The notes beneath the pieces are model-generated. The model was given only the letters and a program-made list of their open reading frames with translations, searched no databases and was not told where the DNA came from. Made by a program: the position numbers and the translations under genes. A stretch of 64,000 bases of DNA, taken from positions 1-64,000 of the forward strand of contig NZ_SUGA01000026.1 of assembly GCF_004963255.1 (NCBI RefSeq), written 5' to 3'. Every line of letters starts with the position of its first letter. Within the stretch, counting starts at the first letter, position 1. This stretch comes from Mesorhizobium sp. Its GTDB lineage: Bacteria > Pseudomonadota > Alphaproteobacteria > Rhizobiales > Rhizobiaceae. Below are positions 16,827 through 25,702 of this stretch, piece by piece.

Positions 16827-19800
16827 CTACCACTTCACGCTGAAACCGACCGAGCCGCCGAAGGCATGGCTGTCGCCGAAATCCTCCAGGCTGGTGCGCG
16901 CCAGCAGCTCGCCATGGACGGAATAGCGATCGTCGGCCCAGCTCAGCGAGCCGCCGACGCCGAGGCCGCCCCAAAGCTGCTGCGGCTTGCTGGTCAGCTT
17001 GGTGCCGGAGACGTCGACATCGGTACCATCGAGGAAGTCGTAGTAGAGATTGGCGATGCCATAGACATGCGAGCGGCTCGTCTGCCCCGCTTTGTCCTTC
17101 CAATCGCTTTCATAGTCGGCGGAGAGACCGAGGCGGCCGATCAGGCTGTCGCTGCCGCCGTTGGAGACCAGCGCCCCATAGGGATCGGTGAAAGTGTCGA
17201 AGTCGACCGAGGCGTAGGAGAGCTGCGCCTGCGGCGTCAGCGACCAGTTGCCATGAAGCGCGATCTTCTGCCCGGCCTCGATGCCGAGGCCGTAGCCGAA
17301 GCCGTTGTTGCCGTCGGCGAGCTTCCTGCCGAGCGTCGCGGAAGAAAGATCGCTGTCGAACCAGGTGAGCTCGGCCTGGGTGTCGACATAAAAGCCGTTC
17401 TTGCCATACCAGGTGAGCGTGCCGCCAAAGCCATAGCCGGTTGCGTCGATCGAGCCGGTGCCGAAGGAAGAGGAGACGTCTGATTTCACCGTGCCGTAGT
17501 GGACGGTGAGACCGCCGACCAGCATGCCGGAGGTGGTCTCGGAGAGCAGCATGTCGAGGCCGGCCTGGAGCCGCCAGAGATCGGCGTCATAATCGGTGCC
17601 GGTGGTGGTCGTGCCCGGCTCGAACTCGCTGTGCGAGGCCTCGATGCGCCCCCAGATCGGGTTGCCGCCCTGGATGGCGCTGCCTGTCGCCGACTGGTCG
17701 GCGACAGTCCATGAGCGGTTGCCGATGCGCTGCTGCAGCGTGCCGAGCTGGGTGAAGCTCTGCAGCACGCCGGCATAGGCCTCGTAGATGGGCGCGGCCG
17801 GCGAGTAGAGCGGCGCGGTCGGGCCGCCCGGATCGACGGGATTGATCAGCGCCGAGCGCAGATACCAGTCGCCATCGGCCGGCGTGCTGACGCCGTTCTG
17901 GTAGAGCCGGTAGGCGTAAGCGCCTGCCACCACGGCCTGGTCGCCTTGGAAGATATAGTCGCCCTGCAGATTGAAGGTGCCGGCGGAGACGCCGCCGACA
18001 TCGACGATCTTGATGCCGTCGACGGTCTGCGCGCCGGCGCCGCCGACAGGGGTCACCTTGATGTTGGCGGTCCCCGACGTGTTGCCGGTGATGATCAGCC
18101 TGTCGGTGGAGGAGGCATCGCCGTCGAGGATCGCTTCGATTTCGACCGTGCCGCCGGCGCCGACGAAATTGCCCTGGATAGTCAATTGGCCGATCGAGTT
18201 GCCGGGCGCGATGACGCCGCCGGTCTGCAGCGTCGTCGACCCCACGGTGCCGTTGCCGCCGAGCGCGCCGCCACTCAAGACGGTCACCGCGGAGTTAGCG
18301 AGGGAGCCGTTGACCGAAAGCTTGCCGGCCGCGATCGTGGTCGCCCCGTTGAGCGTGTTCGTACCGGTGAGATTGAGATTGCCGCTCCCCAACTTGGCCA
18401 GCGTGCCGGTGCCGGAGAGGATGGCGGAGAAGGCGGCATCGGTCGGCTGGTCGAAAACCAAAGCCGCGTTATCAAGGATATCGCCGCTGCCGAAGCTCGT
18501 TGCCTGGCCGATCAGCGTGCCGGTCGAGATCGTCGTGCCGCCGCTGTAGGTGTTCGCGCCGGAAAGCACGAGCGTGCCGGTATCGGTCTTCACCAGACCG
18601 CCGCTTCCGGCGATCTGCGCGGCGATGGTCGCCGTAACGCCGGCGTCGGTCCTGATCGTCGTGGCGGCGGTGTTGGTGGTGAGCGTGTCACCGTCGATCA
18701 CATAGCCGTTGGTCATGAACTGCATGCCGGTAAATCCGACCGCGCCGGCGGAATCATCGACCGTGACGGTGCCGGCCTGACCGGCGAACACCGCGAAATC
18801 CTGACCCCACTTGCCGTTGATCGCGCCATCGGCTTCCGTCCAGTTGCGGTTCGTCGCGTCCCACACGCCGTCACCGCCGTCGATCGCGCCGTTGTCATGC
18901 AGCCCCGTATTGCCGCCGTCCCAGAAGCCCAGCGTCACGCCGGCGCTGGAGATCAGGTTCACCTCACCGGCGATGCTGGTCTGGATGAAGAGATCGCTCG
19001 CGGAGACGGGCGTGGTCCCGAACTCAAGCCCGTTGTCCGTCAACGCACCGCCGTAGTTCATGAGCCGGTAGACGCCGGGACCGAAGCCGCCGACATCGGT
19101 GATGTTCAGCGTGCCGTCGAGGGTGAGATCACCATTGACCACGATCAAGTCGTTGACGCCGTTGCCGACCGTCCCCGGAACGCCGAGCTCGTAGTCGAGT
19201 TTCGCGCCTGCGTTGAGTGTCAGCGAACCGACCGTGAGCGTGCCGGGGCTGTCGCCCGGCGCGATTGTGCCATCAACCGTCACCGGCCCCGCGATCGTTC
19301 CCACGCCCGACAGGGTGCCGGAGCTGTTGACGCTGACGGCGGTATTTCCGAGCGAGCCGTCGACGCGCAACCTGCCTGCGTCGACCGTCGTCGCGCCGGT
19401 ATAGGTGTTCGTGCCCGAGAGCGTGAGCGTGCCGGTGCCCAGCTTGGCAAGAGAGCCGCCGGCACCCGACATCGAGCCGGAGAACGTGGTGCTGGCGTCG
19501 CCGCCGATCGTCAGTTTCCTGTCGCCGAGAGCGACATTGCCGGCGCCCGACAACGAGCCGATCGTCTCGTCGTCGCTGTCAATCCCCGTGATGCTGGAGG
19601 AGATGGAGGGTCGCGCTAACGATAATGTGGCGCCGGCCGCCACCGTCACGGCCGACGCGTCGGGAATGGAGTCGATGCCCGAACCGACCGCATAGAGCGT
19701 CCCGCCCAGGATTTGTGTCGCGCCCTGATAGCTGTTGTTGCCGGCCAGAACCTGGCGGTAGGCGCCGTTCTTGACGAAGCCGCCGGTTCCGGTGATGCCG

Positions 19801-21539
19801 CCGTAGAACAGCGCGGTCGTGTTGGCGAAATTCGTGCTGGTCGTGAGGTCGCCGACAAGCTCCACCGTGCCGGCATCGCCCGAGAGCGTGCCGATGGTCT
19901 CGTCGCCGAGGACGCGGAACACACCGGCCTGGGCAATCACGGCAGACTGGTCGCCGATCGCGTTGCCGCCCTCGGCCTCCAGGATCCCGCCCAGAATTCG
20001 CGTGCCGCCGGTATAACTGTTGTTGCCCAATAAGGTCAGCATGCCGGCGCCGGTCTTGGTGAAAAGGCCGCTGCCGCTGATGACGCCCGTCAGGACAAGG
20101 TCGGCATCGGTCTGGAACGTGCCGTTGTCGGTCAGGGCGACATTGCGGCTGCTGGTGAAGGCGGAGGTCGTCTGCAGCGTGCCGCCGTTGAAGGTCAGGC
20201 CGCCGGAAGCAGCGCCGAGATTGTTGTCGGCGGAGACCGACAATGTGCCGGCCGAGATCGTGGTTCCGCCGCCATAGGTGTTGGCGCCGGTGAGTATGGT
20301 CGTGCCGGTGCCGATCTGGTTCACCGTGCCGCTGCCAGAGATGATGCCGGCAAAGGTAGAGACGTCGGAGCGGTCGAAGGCGAGCATGCCGTCGTTGGTC
20401 ACATCGCCGATGATCGAGCCAGTCGTGCCGCCATTACCGATCTGCAGCGTCCCCTGCTGAATATCCCAGTTGGTCGTAGCGGTGTTGTCCGCCGTCAGTG
20501 CCCAGGTGCCGCTGCCGGTCTTCTCGAAAATATCGAAATTCCGATATTGCCCGGCGGCGCCTATCGAACCATCCAGGATGGAAAAGCCTGTTCCGCTGAG
20601 CCGAAGCGAATCCGTGGTCGCCGTCGCGTTCGCGACCACGTTGCCAAATATCTGCGAGCCGTCCTGAAGTTCTAGGGCGAGGGAGCCTGTGGTCGCTGTC
20701 GGGGCCAACAGGATCGCAGTCGCCTGGCCGGCGCCAGCCCGAATCGTGCCGCTGTTGACGAGGTTGATATTGGCCGTTAGGCCGAAGCTAGTTATCGCGA
20801 AGGCGCCGGCCCCGCCTTCGATCGTCCCGGTATTGTTGATTTGATCAACGCCTATCCGGACGCCCACGCCGACCCCGTTAAAGCCGCTACCATTCGTGGG
20901 ACCAACTCCGCCGCGGATCGTGCCGCTGTTGGCTAGAGTGCTGGTTGTGCCGGCGCCGCCGGCAATATCGACGCCTGCGCCGCCGGAGGTCGTGGCGCTG
21001 TTGCCACCCTGGATGATGCCGCTGTTGGTCACCGACGATTGGGTCGAGACTCGGACACCTGCTCCGCCAGATCCGGCGTTGCCGTTGCCGCCGGTGATCG
21101 AGCCGCTGTTTATGAATATCGTTCGGTTAGCCGTAATGCCGCCTTGCGAGCTGGCAGAACCGCCATCGGCACCTATGAGCGTGCCAGAAAAAATGACCTG
21201 ATCAGGGGAACCCGTCTGCGAGAAACTGATGGCGCCGCCGGCACCGTTTAAGGTCCCAGAGAGAGTGAAGCCTTGCGTGTCGATCGTGATCGGCTTCCCC
21301 GGATCAGGAAGTGCTGTCGATCCTGCAACCGCGAAGCTCTGGGTCATGACGATCAATGAGCTGGGATCGCCGTCGGTATTCGCGGAGTTAATGGCGGCGC
21401 GCAGCTCCGTCTCGTTGCTCACCATGTAGGTCGCCGCCGAGGCCGCGCCTAGAAACAGGCAGGAGATCGCCGCGCCGCTGACACCGGCAAGGAGCATCCC
21501 GTCCCGCATGCGCCGAAGCGCGCCGCCGCTCGTCTTCAT
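16827..21539 (-). CDS. Very large autotransporter (type Va) with PATR repeats
   Basis: This encodes about 1570 residues from the ATG at 21539. The long basic signal peptide is cut near GAASA (residue 35). The passenger (about 36-1290) is rich in Gly, Thr, Ser and Asn and holds at least six autotransporter-associated beta-strand repeats of the form G-L-LSG-NTY-GGTT-I--GTL. The last 270 or so residues form the outer-membrane beta-barrel and end in GFSVKW with an aromatic final residue. It should display a beta-helical passenger on the cell surface; adhesion is the usual inferred role. No protease triad was seen. A second in-frame ATG lies upstream at 21602. Confidence 0.9.
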   Translation of the reverse strand: MKTSGGALRRMRDGMLLAGVSGAAISCLFLGAASAATYMVSNETELRAAINSANTDGDPSSLIVMTQSFAVAGSTALPDPGKPITIDTQGFTLSGTLNGAGGAISFSQTGSPDQVIFSGTLIGADGGSASSQGGITANRTIFINSGSITGGNGNAGSGGAGVRVSTQSSVTNSGIIQGGNSATTSGGAGVDIAGGAGTTSTLANSGTIRGGVGPTNGSGFNGVGVGVRIGVDQINNTGTIEGGAGAFAITSFGLTANINLVNSGTIRAGAGQATAILLAPTATTGSLALELQDGSQIFGNVVANATATTDSLRLSGTGFSILDGSIGAAGQYRNFDIFEKTGSGTWALTADNTATTNWDIQQGTLQIGNGGTTGSIIGDVTNDGMLAFDRSDVSTFAGIISGSGTVNQIGTGTTILTGANTYGGGTTISAGTLSVSADNNLGAASGGLTFNGGTLQTTSAFTSSRNVALTDNGTFQTDADLVLTGVISGSGLFTKTGAGMLTLLGNNSYTGGTRILGGILEAEGGNAIGDQSAVIAQAGVFRVLGDETIGTLSGDAGTVELVGDLTTSTNFANTTALFYGGITGTGGFVKNGAYRQVLAGNNSYQGATQILGGTLYAVGSGIDSIPDASAVTVAAGATLSLARPSISSSITGIDSDDETIGSLSGAGNVALGDRKLTIGGDASTTFSGSMSGAGGSLAKLGTGTLTLSGTNTYTGATTVDAGRLRVDGSLGNTAVSVNSSGTLSGVGTIAGPVTVDGTIAPGDSPGTLTVGSLTLNAGAKLDYELGVPGTVGNGVNDLIVVNGDLTLDGTLNITDVGGFGPGVYRLMNYGGALTDNGLEFGTTPVSASDLFIQTSIAGEVNLISSAGVTLGFWDGGNTGLHDNGAIDGGDGVWDATNRNWTEADGAINGKWGQDFAVFAGQAGTVTVDDSAGAVGFTGMQFMTNGYVIDGDTLTTNTAATTIRTDAGVTATIAAQIAGSGGLVKTDTGTLVLSGANTYSGGTTISTGTLIGQATSFGSGDILDNAALVFDQPTDAAFSAILSGTGTLAKLGSGNLNLTGTNTLNGATTIAAGKLSVNGSLANSAVTVLSGGALGGNGTVGSTTLQTGGVIAPGNSIGQLTIQGNFVGAGGTVEIEAILDGDASSTDRLIITGNTSGTANIKVTPVGGAGAQTVDGIKIVDVGGVSAGTFNLQGDYIFQGDQAVVAGAYAYRLYQNGVSTPADGDWYLRSALINPVDPGGPTAPLYSPAAPIYEAYAGVLQSFTQLGTLQQRIGNRSWTVADQSATGSAIQGGNPIWGRIEASHSEFEPGTTTTGTDYDADLWRLQAGLDMLLSETTSGMLVGGLTVHYGTVKSDVSSSFGTGSIDATGYGFGGTLTWYGKNGFYVDTQAELTWFDSDLSSATLGRKLADGNNGFGYGLGIEAGQKIALHGNWSLTPQAQLSYASVDFDTFTDPYGALVSNGGSDSLIGRLGLSADYESDWKDKAGQTSRSHVYGIANLYYDFLDGTDVDVSGTKLTSKPQQLWGGLGVGGSLSWADDRYSVHGELLARTSLEDFGDSHAFGGSVGFSVKW

Positions 21540-21965
21540 TGATCTGCCCGCCCGGAATCTGCTGCCCGCCACGCCGGATCGCCCGCACGGCGCACCGACC
21601 AAATCGCCGAGAGGTTAACTTGGTGTTTGATTCCTGTCTTGAAGTTGAATTGTCGATTATTGATTTTTTCTTGCCGTTACTTTAAAGCAACATTAGCTTC
21701 ATTGAATATAAGCAATGTAAATATAAGCTTTGACTTGATTATGCGGATGGGAAACGCGATCGCCAGCGTTAAGGGGCGGGCGGAACCTGGGCGGTCCGGC
21801 CCGCTTATCATGGTGACACAGGATTTGCGGACCGGACCTTGCCCCCGCGGCTTGGCTGCCCGGGCAACACGTGGTCAGCTTCGCCCTTGGCGGCTGCCGT
21901 TGGCAATCGACAGTCCGTGCGCGCGCCGAGGCCAATCAAACGGAACCGCGATCAAGCTCCGCCAC
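21540..21965. other. AT-rich control region upstream of the autotransporter
   Basis: This region has no gene. The part nearest the autotransporter (about 21620-21740) is strikingly AT-rich compared with its surroundings. It holds a direct repeat AATATAAG at 21705-21712 and 21720-21727, 15 bases apart. The part from 21760 to 21965 returns to normal composition and shows nothing recognisable. Confidence 0.5.
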
Positions 21966-22142
21966 CTATTTCTTCTTCAGCAGCCGCGCTTCCCGAAGAA
22001 GCGAACTGGCGTCGATGCCGATCATGTCGACAAGGTCGCGGGCCTGGGAGTCGGTGATCCCGGTCTCCTGCACGAGAAATCGGATGCGGAATTCCTTCTC
22101 CGCCTTCAGTCGCGCGTCGCGTTCTTGCTTGTCTTCGGCCAT
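21966..22142 (-). CDS. 58-residue protein, paralogue of the one at 23754-23930
   Basis: This 58-residue protein starts with MAEDKQERDARLKAEK and continues with the core QETGITDSQARDLVDMIG, then ASSLLREARLL and a tri-lysine end. The core matches the second small protein at 23754-23930 (EETGISEAQALELISLLG, SSLVREAKAI), and both are exactly 58 residues long. The fold looks like three short helices, loosely like DUF3606-type rhizobial proteins, but I do not recognise the family. It follows the CorC/HlyC-type gene by 48 bases on the same strand and may share its transcript. Confidence 0.7.
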   Translation of the reverse strand: MAEDKQERDARLKAEKEFRIRFLVQETGITDSQARDLVDMIGIDASSLLREARLLKKK

Positions 22143-22190
22143 GGATTTTTCCCCATGACCTGAAACCGCAAGTTGACGCTAAGGTTCCGC

Positions 22191-23501
22191 TCAGCGCGCC
22201 ACCGGGCGATGCCCGTCGGGCAGGCGGGTGGCGATCAGCTTGTCGATGCGGCGGCCGTCGAGGTCGACCACCTCGAAGCGCCAGCCTTGCGCGTCGACGC
22301 ACTCGCCGGTCGTCGGCAGATGGTGGAGATGCGACAGCACATAGCCGGCCACGGTCTCGTAGTCGCGGTTCTCCGGCAGGTCGATGCCCAGCACCTCGGC
22401 CATCTCGTCGGCCTGCATGTAGCCGGCGAGCAGCCAGGAACCGTCGTCGCGCTTGACGGCATTTTCCTCCTCGCCGGCCTCAAGATCGGAGCGGAACACG
22501 CCTGTGATCGCTTCGAGGATGTCGGCCGGCGTGACTATGCCTTCGAAATGGCCGTATTCGTCATGGACCAGCGCCATCGGCACGTCCGATTCCCTGAGCT
22601 TCTGCAGCACGTCGAGCGCGTCGGCCTGGTCGTGCACGATGGGGGCGGCGCGTACATGCTGGCGGGGATCCAAGACCCTGCCGGCAAGAAGCGCGGCCAG
22701 CACGTCGCGCGTCTGGATGACGCCGACCATGGCGTCGACATTGCCGTCGCCGACTGGCAATCGCGAGTGCTGCGTTTCCATCAAAAGCTTTCGGATCACC
22801 GTCTCATCGGATTGCAGGTTGAGCCAGTCGACCTCCGTGCGCGGCGTCATCACGGCGCGCACGGCGCGGTCGCCAAGACGCATGACTCCGGCGATCATGC
22901 GGCGCTCGTCGGATTCGATGGTGCCGTGATGCTCGGCCTCGGCGACCAGCATCTTGATCTCCTCGTCGGTGACCTTCTCTTCCGCCTCGCCGGCCTGGCC
23001 GAGCAGCCACAGCACGGCGCGGCCGGAGAGGTCGAGCAGGAAGACGAGCGGCGCCGAGACGGTGGCAAGGATGGTCATTGCCGGCGCGGCGCGGACCGCG
23101 ACGCGTTCCGGGTCCTTGAGCGCGATCTGCTTCGGCACCAACTCGCCGACGATCAACGAGGCATAGGTGATCAGAGCGACGACGATGCCGACACCCACCG
23201 GGTCGGCGATGTTTTCGCGAATGCCGGTCGACGCCAGATATTGCGCCAGCCTTTCGCCGAGCGTCGCGCCCGAGAAGGCGCCTGAGAGAACGCCGACGAG
23301 CGTGATGCCGATCTGCACCGAGGACAGGAACTTGCCTGGATTCGAGCCTAGCGCCAGCGCGCGGCCGGCGCCCTTGACGTTGCGGTCGATCATCGCCTTG
23401 AGGCGGGCGGGCCGCGACGAGACGATGGCAAGCTCCGACATCGACAAAAGGCCGTTCACCAGAATGAGGACGGCCACGACGGCGATTTCAACGTAAAGCA
23501 T
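22191..23501 (-). CDS. CNNM/CorC-HlyC family membrane protein with CBS domains
   Basis: This 436-residue protein has an N-terminal DUF21/CNNM membrane domain (about 1-190; first helix VEIAVVAVLILVNGLLSMSE, later VGELVPKQIAL), two CBS domains (about 205-340; VMTPRTEVDWL, MALVHDEYGHFEGIVTPADIL) and a C-terminal CorC/HlyC domain. The family is linked to magnesium or cobalt efflux; the old hemolysin name is misleading. It is transcribed ahead of a 58-residue protein gene. Confidence 0.9.
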   Translation of the reverse strand: MLYVEIAVVAVLILVNGLLSMSELAIVSSRPARLKAMIDRNVKGAGRALALGSNPGKFLSSVQIGITLVGVLSGAFSGATLGERLAQYLASTGIRENIADPVGVGIVVALITYASLIVGELVPKQIALKDPERVAVRAAPAMTILATVSAPLVFLLDLSGRAVLWLLGQAGEAEEKVTDEEIKMLVAEAEHHGTIESDERRMIAGVMRLGDRAVRAVMTPRTEVDWLNLQSDETVIRKLLMETQHSRLPVGDGNVDAMVGVIQTRDVLAALLAGRVLDPRQHVRAAPIVHDQADALDVLQKLRESDVPMALVHDEYGHFEGIVTPADILEAITGVFRSDLEAGEEENAVKRDDGSWLLAGYMQADEMAEVLGIDLPENRDYETVAGYVLSHLHHLPTTGECVDAQGWRFEVVDLDGRRIDKLIATRLPDGHRPVAR

Positions 23502-23753
23502 GGGCGGTCAATAGCATTGCTGCAGTGCATTCGAAAATAGCCGGCCGGTATTTTTGGAAGATGACAGCTTTGGCGCGCGCCCTACCGGCTTCCGGACGGT
23601 CGTTCGGCAGGACGTGGTAAGCAGGCTGTGCGAGTTTGACATTCGAGCAGGACACCACCACGAAATCTCAAAAGCGGATCATGGAAAATCAATGGGATAG
23701 GGCGGAACCAATATCAAATGATATAGTTAGGGTAGCTTGTTGGGGGTTGCCTA

Positions 23754-23930
23754 ATGGCGCTCGAACCAAAACGTGGCCTCGTCCAGAAGCTTCTGGAGGA
23801 GACCGGTATTTCCGAGGCGCAGGCGCTGGAACTGATCTCGCTGCTCGGATCGAACTGGTCGTCCCTGGTCAGGGAAGCCAAAGCCATAAGGGACAGCCTG
23901 AAGCCGCCGACCGGGCCCCCATCCGCATGA
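23754..23930 (+). CDS. 58-residue protein, paralogue of the one at 21966-22142
   Basis: This 58-residue protein starts at the ATG at 23754 behind TGGGGG. Its core is QKLLEETGISEAQALELISL followed by WSSLVREAKAI and a Pro-rich tail. It aligns without gaps with the other small protein across about 30 residues. It is divergent from the CorC/HlyC-type gene, so the two paralogues flank that gene. It is convergent with the LssY C-terminal gene. Function is unknown; a small helical regulator or DNA- or RNA-associated protein is only a guess. Confidence 0.7.
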   Translation: MALEPKRGLVQKLLEETGISEAQALELISLLGSNWSSLVREAKAIRDSLKPPTGPPSA

Positions 23931-23963
23931 CAGTCTGCGCTGCCGTTTGGCTTGGCCGTGCCG

Positions 23964-24686
23964 TCACTCCCGTGTGCTCAAGACGCCGATCACGGCCATG
24001 CCGTCGGTGAAATAGGGATCGCCGCCGCCGTTGCGCCCAGACTTCGTGGCGCCGATTCCCGGTATCTCGCTGGTTGAGGTAAGCAGGCCGGCGGCCTTCA
24101 GGTCGCCGATAAGGAAGTCGCGCTCGGCGTCGATGTCGGGGCCAATATGGTGAGTGATGGCGCCCGTGTCGTGGCTGAGGCCGACGCCGCGATCGAAGCT
24201 CGCGGCGCCCAGCCAAAGCGGACGGCCATCATCGCCGAACGCATCCGTCAGCCAGAAACGGACATGGTGGCGCCGGTCGGCACTGTCGCCGACCGGTTTC
24301 TCGAAGGCCAGGTCCTGGGCGCGGCCCTCGAACAATAGGCGGCTCATCGGCGCATCGGGGTAGGGGCGCGAAAACAGCACACTTTCACCGATATCGATCG
24401 CGGTCCTGAGCGTCACGGCATCGGCCGTATCCCAGCCCGCGACCGCGAAGGCGTGGGGCACTTCCTTCTCGGTGCCGACGAGGCCGACATTGATCGGATC
24501 GCCGGGAATGCCCTGCGGCGTATGCGTCACCATCTCGAAGGGGCGGGTGCGGAAGCCGCGTTCCCGCCAGGTCCAGAATTCTGGCGCGGCGACATAGGCG
24601 AGCGCCAGATAGAAGGCGCAAATAGCCGCAAGCCAGATCGCCGCTCGCCGCCTCAGGCTTCGTTTATCCACCAAACCCGCTCCCAT
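23964..24686 (-). CDS. Stand-alone LssY C-terminal domain protein
   Basis: This 240-residue protein has one N-terminal transmembrane helix (about residues 15-32) and an LssY C-terminal domain (about 60-220). Visible family segments are DPINVGLVGTEKEV, LLFEGRAQDLAFEKPVGDSA, RRHHVRFWL and GAASFDRGVGLSHDTG. In LssY proteins this domain is attached to a phosphatase; here it stands alone behind a single anchor. The molecular role of the domain is not established. It lies about 50 bases downstream of the first extensin-like gene on the same strand. Confidence 0.8.
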   Translation of the reverse strand: MGAGLVDKRSLRRRAAIWLAAICAFYLALAYVAAPEFWTWRERGFRTRPFEMVTHTPQGIPGDPINVGLVGTEKEVPHAFAVAGWDTADAVTLRTAIDIGESVLFSRPYPDAPMSRLLFEGRAQDLAFEKPVGDSADRRHHVRFWLTDAFGDDGRPLWLGAASFDRGVGLSHDTGAITHHIGPDIDAERDFLIGDLKAAGLLTSTSEIPGIGATKSGRNGGGDPYFTDGMAVIGVLSTRE

Positions 24687-24736
24687 CCTTGCGCGACCAT
24701 TTTATGCGGTGTTGGCCGTTTTGGGGCAGAGCCGCC

Positions 24737-25567
24737 TCAGCGGCAGGCGCGGTAGCCGCTTTTGCGGTTCTTGATGTCGAAATGGAAATGGTTGCGGTGG
24801 TCGTAATTATAGCCCGGGCCGAGCACCGTGGTGAAATATTCGCAGCCGTCGGCGCGCACATTGTTGAGGAAGCCGCGGGTGCGAAACGCGAACAGTCCGG
24901 GCTTGCGCACGTCGATGTCGTCGCCATTGTTGAGCTCTATGCTCATGACGTCGAGGGCGTTGCCCTTGCCGTGCTCGGACAACACGCCTTCGCCGGCTAT
25001 GTTGCGGCAGGAATAGCTGGAGCCCTGGTGGATCGCCTTGACGCCAGAGAAATAGCGCCAGCGGGCGGCCGGCTGCAGCTCGTTCTTGGTCCAGGCGGCG
25101 AAGGTGGCGGCCATGTTGCAGGTCAGTGTCGCGGCCGGCTTCATGGCGACGCTGCCGATCGCCGAGACTTTCACGGGGAAATCGATGCCGCACTGGCCTT
25201 CATGGATCGGCTGGACGTCCTGATAGACGACGCCCATCCGCTTCAGCTCGTTGCGGCAGTCGATCTCGCTGGCCGGCATCTGCTCCAGAGGCGACATCGG
25301 CTCGTCCATGCGCGGATAGGCGGCCTGGGTCATGTAGGGGTTGGACGGAACGAGCCGCTGCATGCCGGAATATTGCGGCGTGTCGGGCTGCGGCACGGCT
25401 GCCGTCTGGCTACCGACATCGACGGCCGGCTGCAGCGCAAAGACATCACCGGTCGTGCAGGCCGATATCGTCGCGATGGCGGCGCCTGCGACCAACCCGA
25501 CGGCCGCGACGCGCGCACGCTTGTTCCATCGCGCCGCCACCAGCATAGCGCCAAGTCTTCGAGCCAT
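24737..25567 (-). CDS. Extensin-like domain lipoprotein, copy 1
   Basis: This 276-residue protein has a hydrophobic N-terminus ending in ATISACTTG, a plausible lipobox with Cys37. The extensin-like C-terminal domain (about 105-276) shows CRNELKRMGV, LSEHGKGNALDV and the DHRNHFHFD metal-site-like motif of the LAS/M15 peptidase fold. Such proteins probably act on peptidoglycan or a cell-wall polymer in the periplasm; no substrate is proven. A related gene lies 136 bases upstream on the same strand, indicating an old tandem duplication. Confidence 0.82.
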   Translation of the reverse strand: MARRLGAMLVAARWNKRARVAAVGLVAGAAIATISACTTGDVFALQPAVDVGSQTAAVPQPDTPQYSGMQRLVPSNPYMTQAAYPRMDEPMSPLEQMPASEIDCRNELKRMGVVYQDVQPIHEGQCGIDFPVKVSAIGSVAMKPAATLTCNMAATFAAWTKNELQPAARWRYFSGVKAIHQGSSYSCRNIAGEGVLSEHGKGNALDVMSIELNNGDDIDVRKPGLFAFRTRGFLNNVRADGCEYFTTVLGPGYNYDHRNHFHFDIKNRKSGYRACR

Positions 25568-25702
25568 CGAAAGGCGTCCTCGTCCCCGAATGGCACAAGT
25601 TTAGTGGGCAAGAGTAAAGGAAGGATCAGCGCCGGCATTCATGCATGAGGCGGAATTGCGGCGTTGTTGTTTGGTCAGAAGCGGCCAAGACTTCCGACTT
25701 GC

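Noticed and set aside
17946..19619. A 557-residue plus-strand frame inside the autotransporter
   Set aside because: It is a shadow of repetitive Gly-Thr-rich codons on the opposite strand, with no signal, domain or ribosome site.
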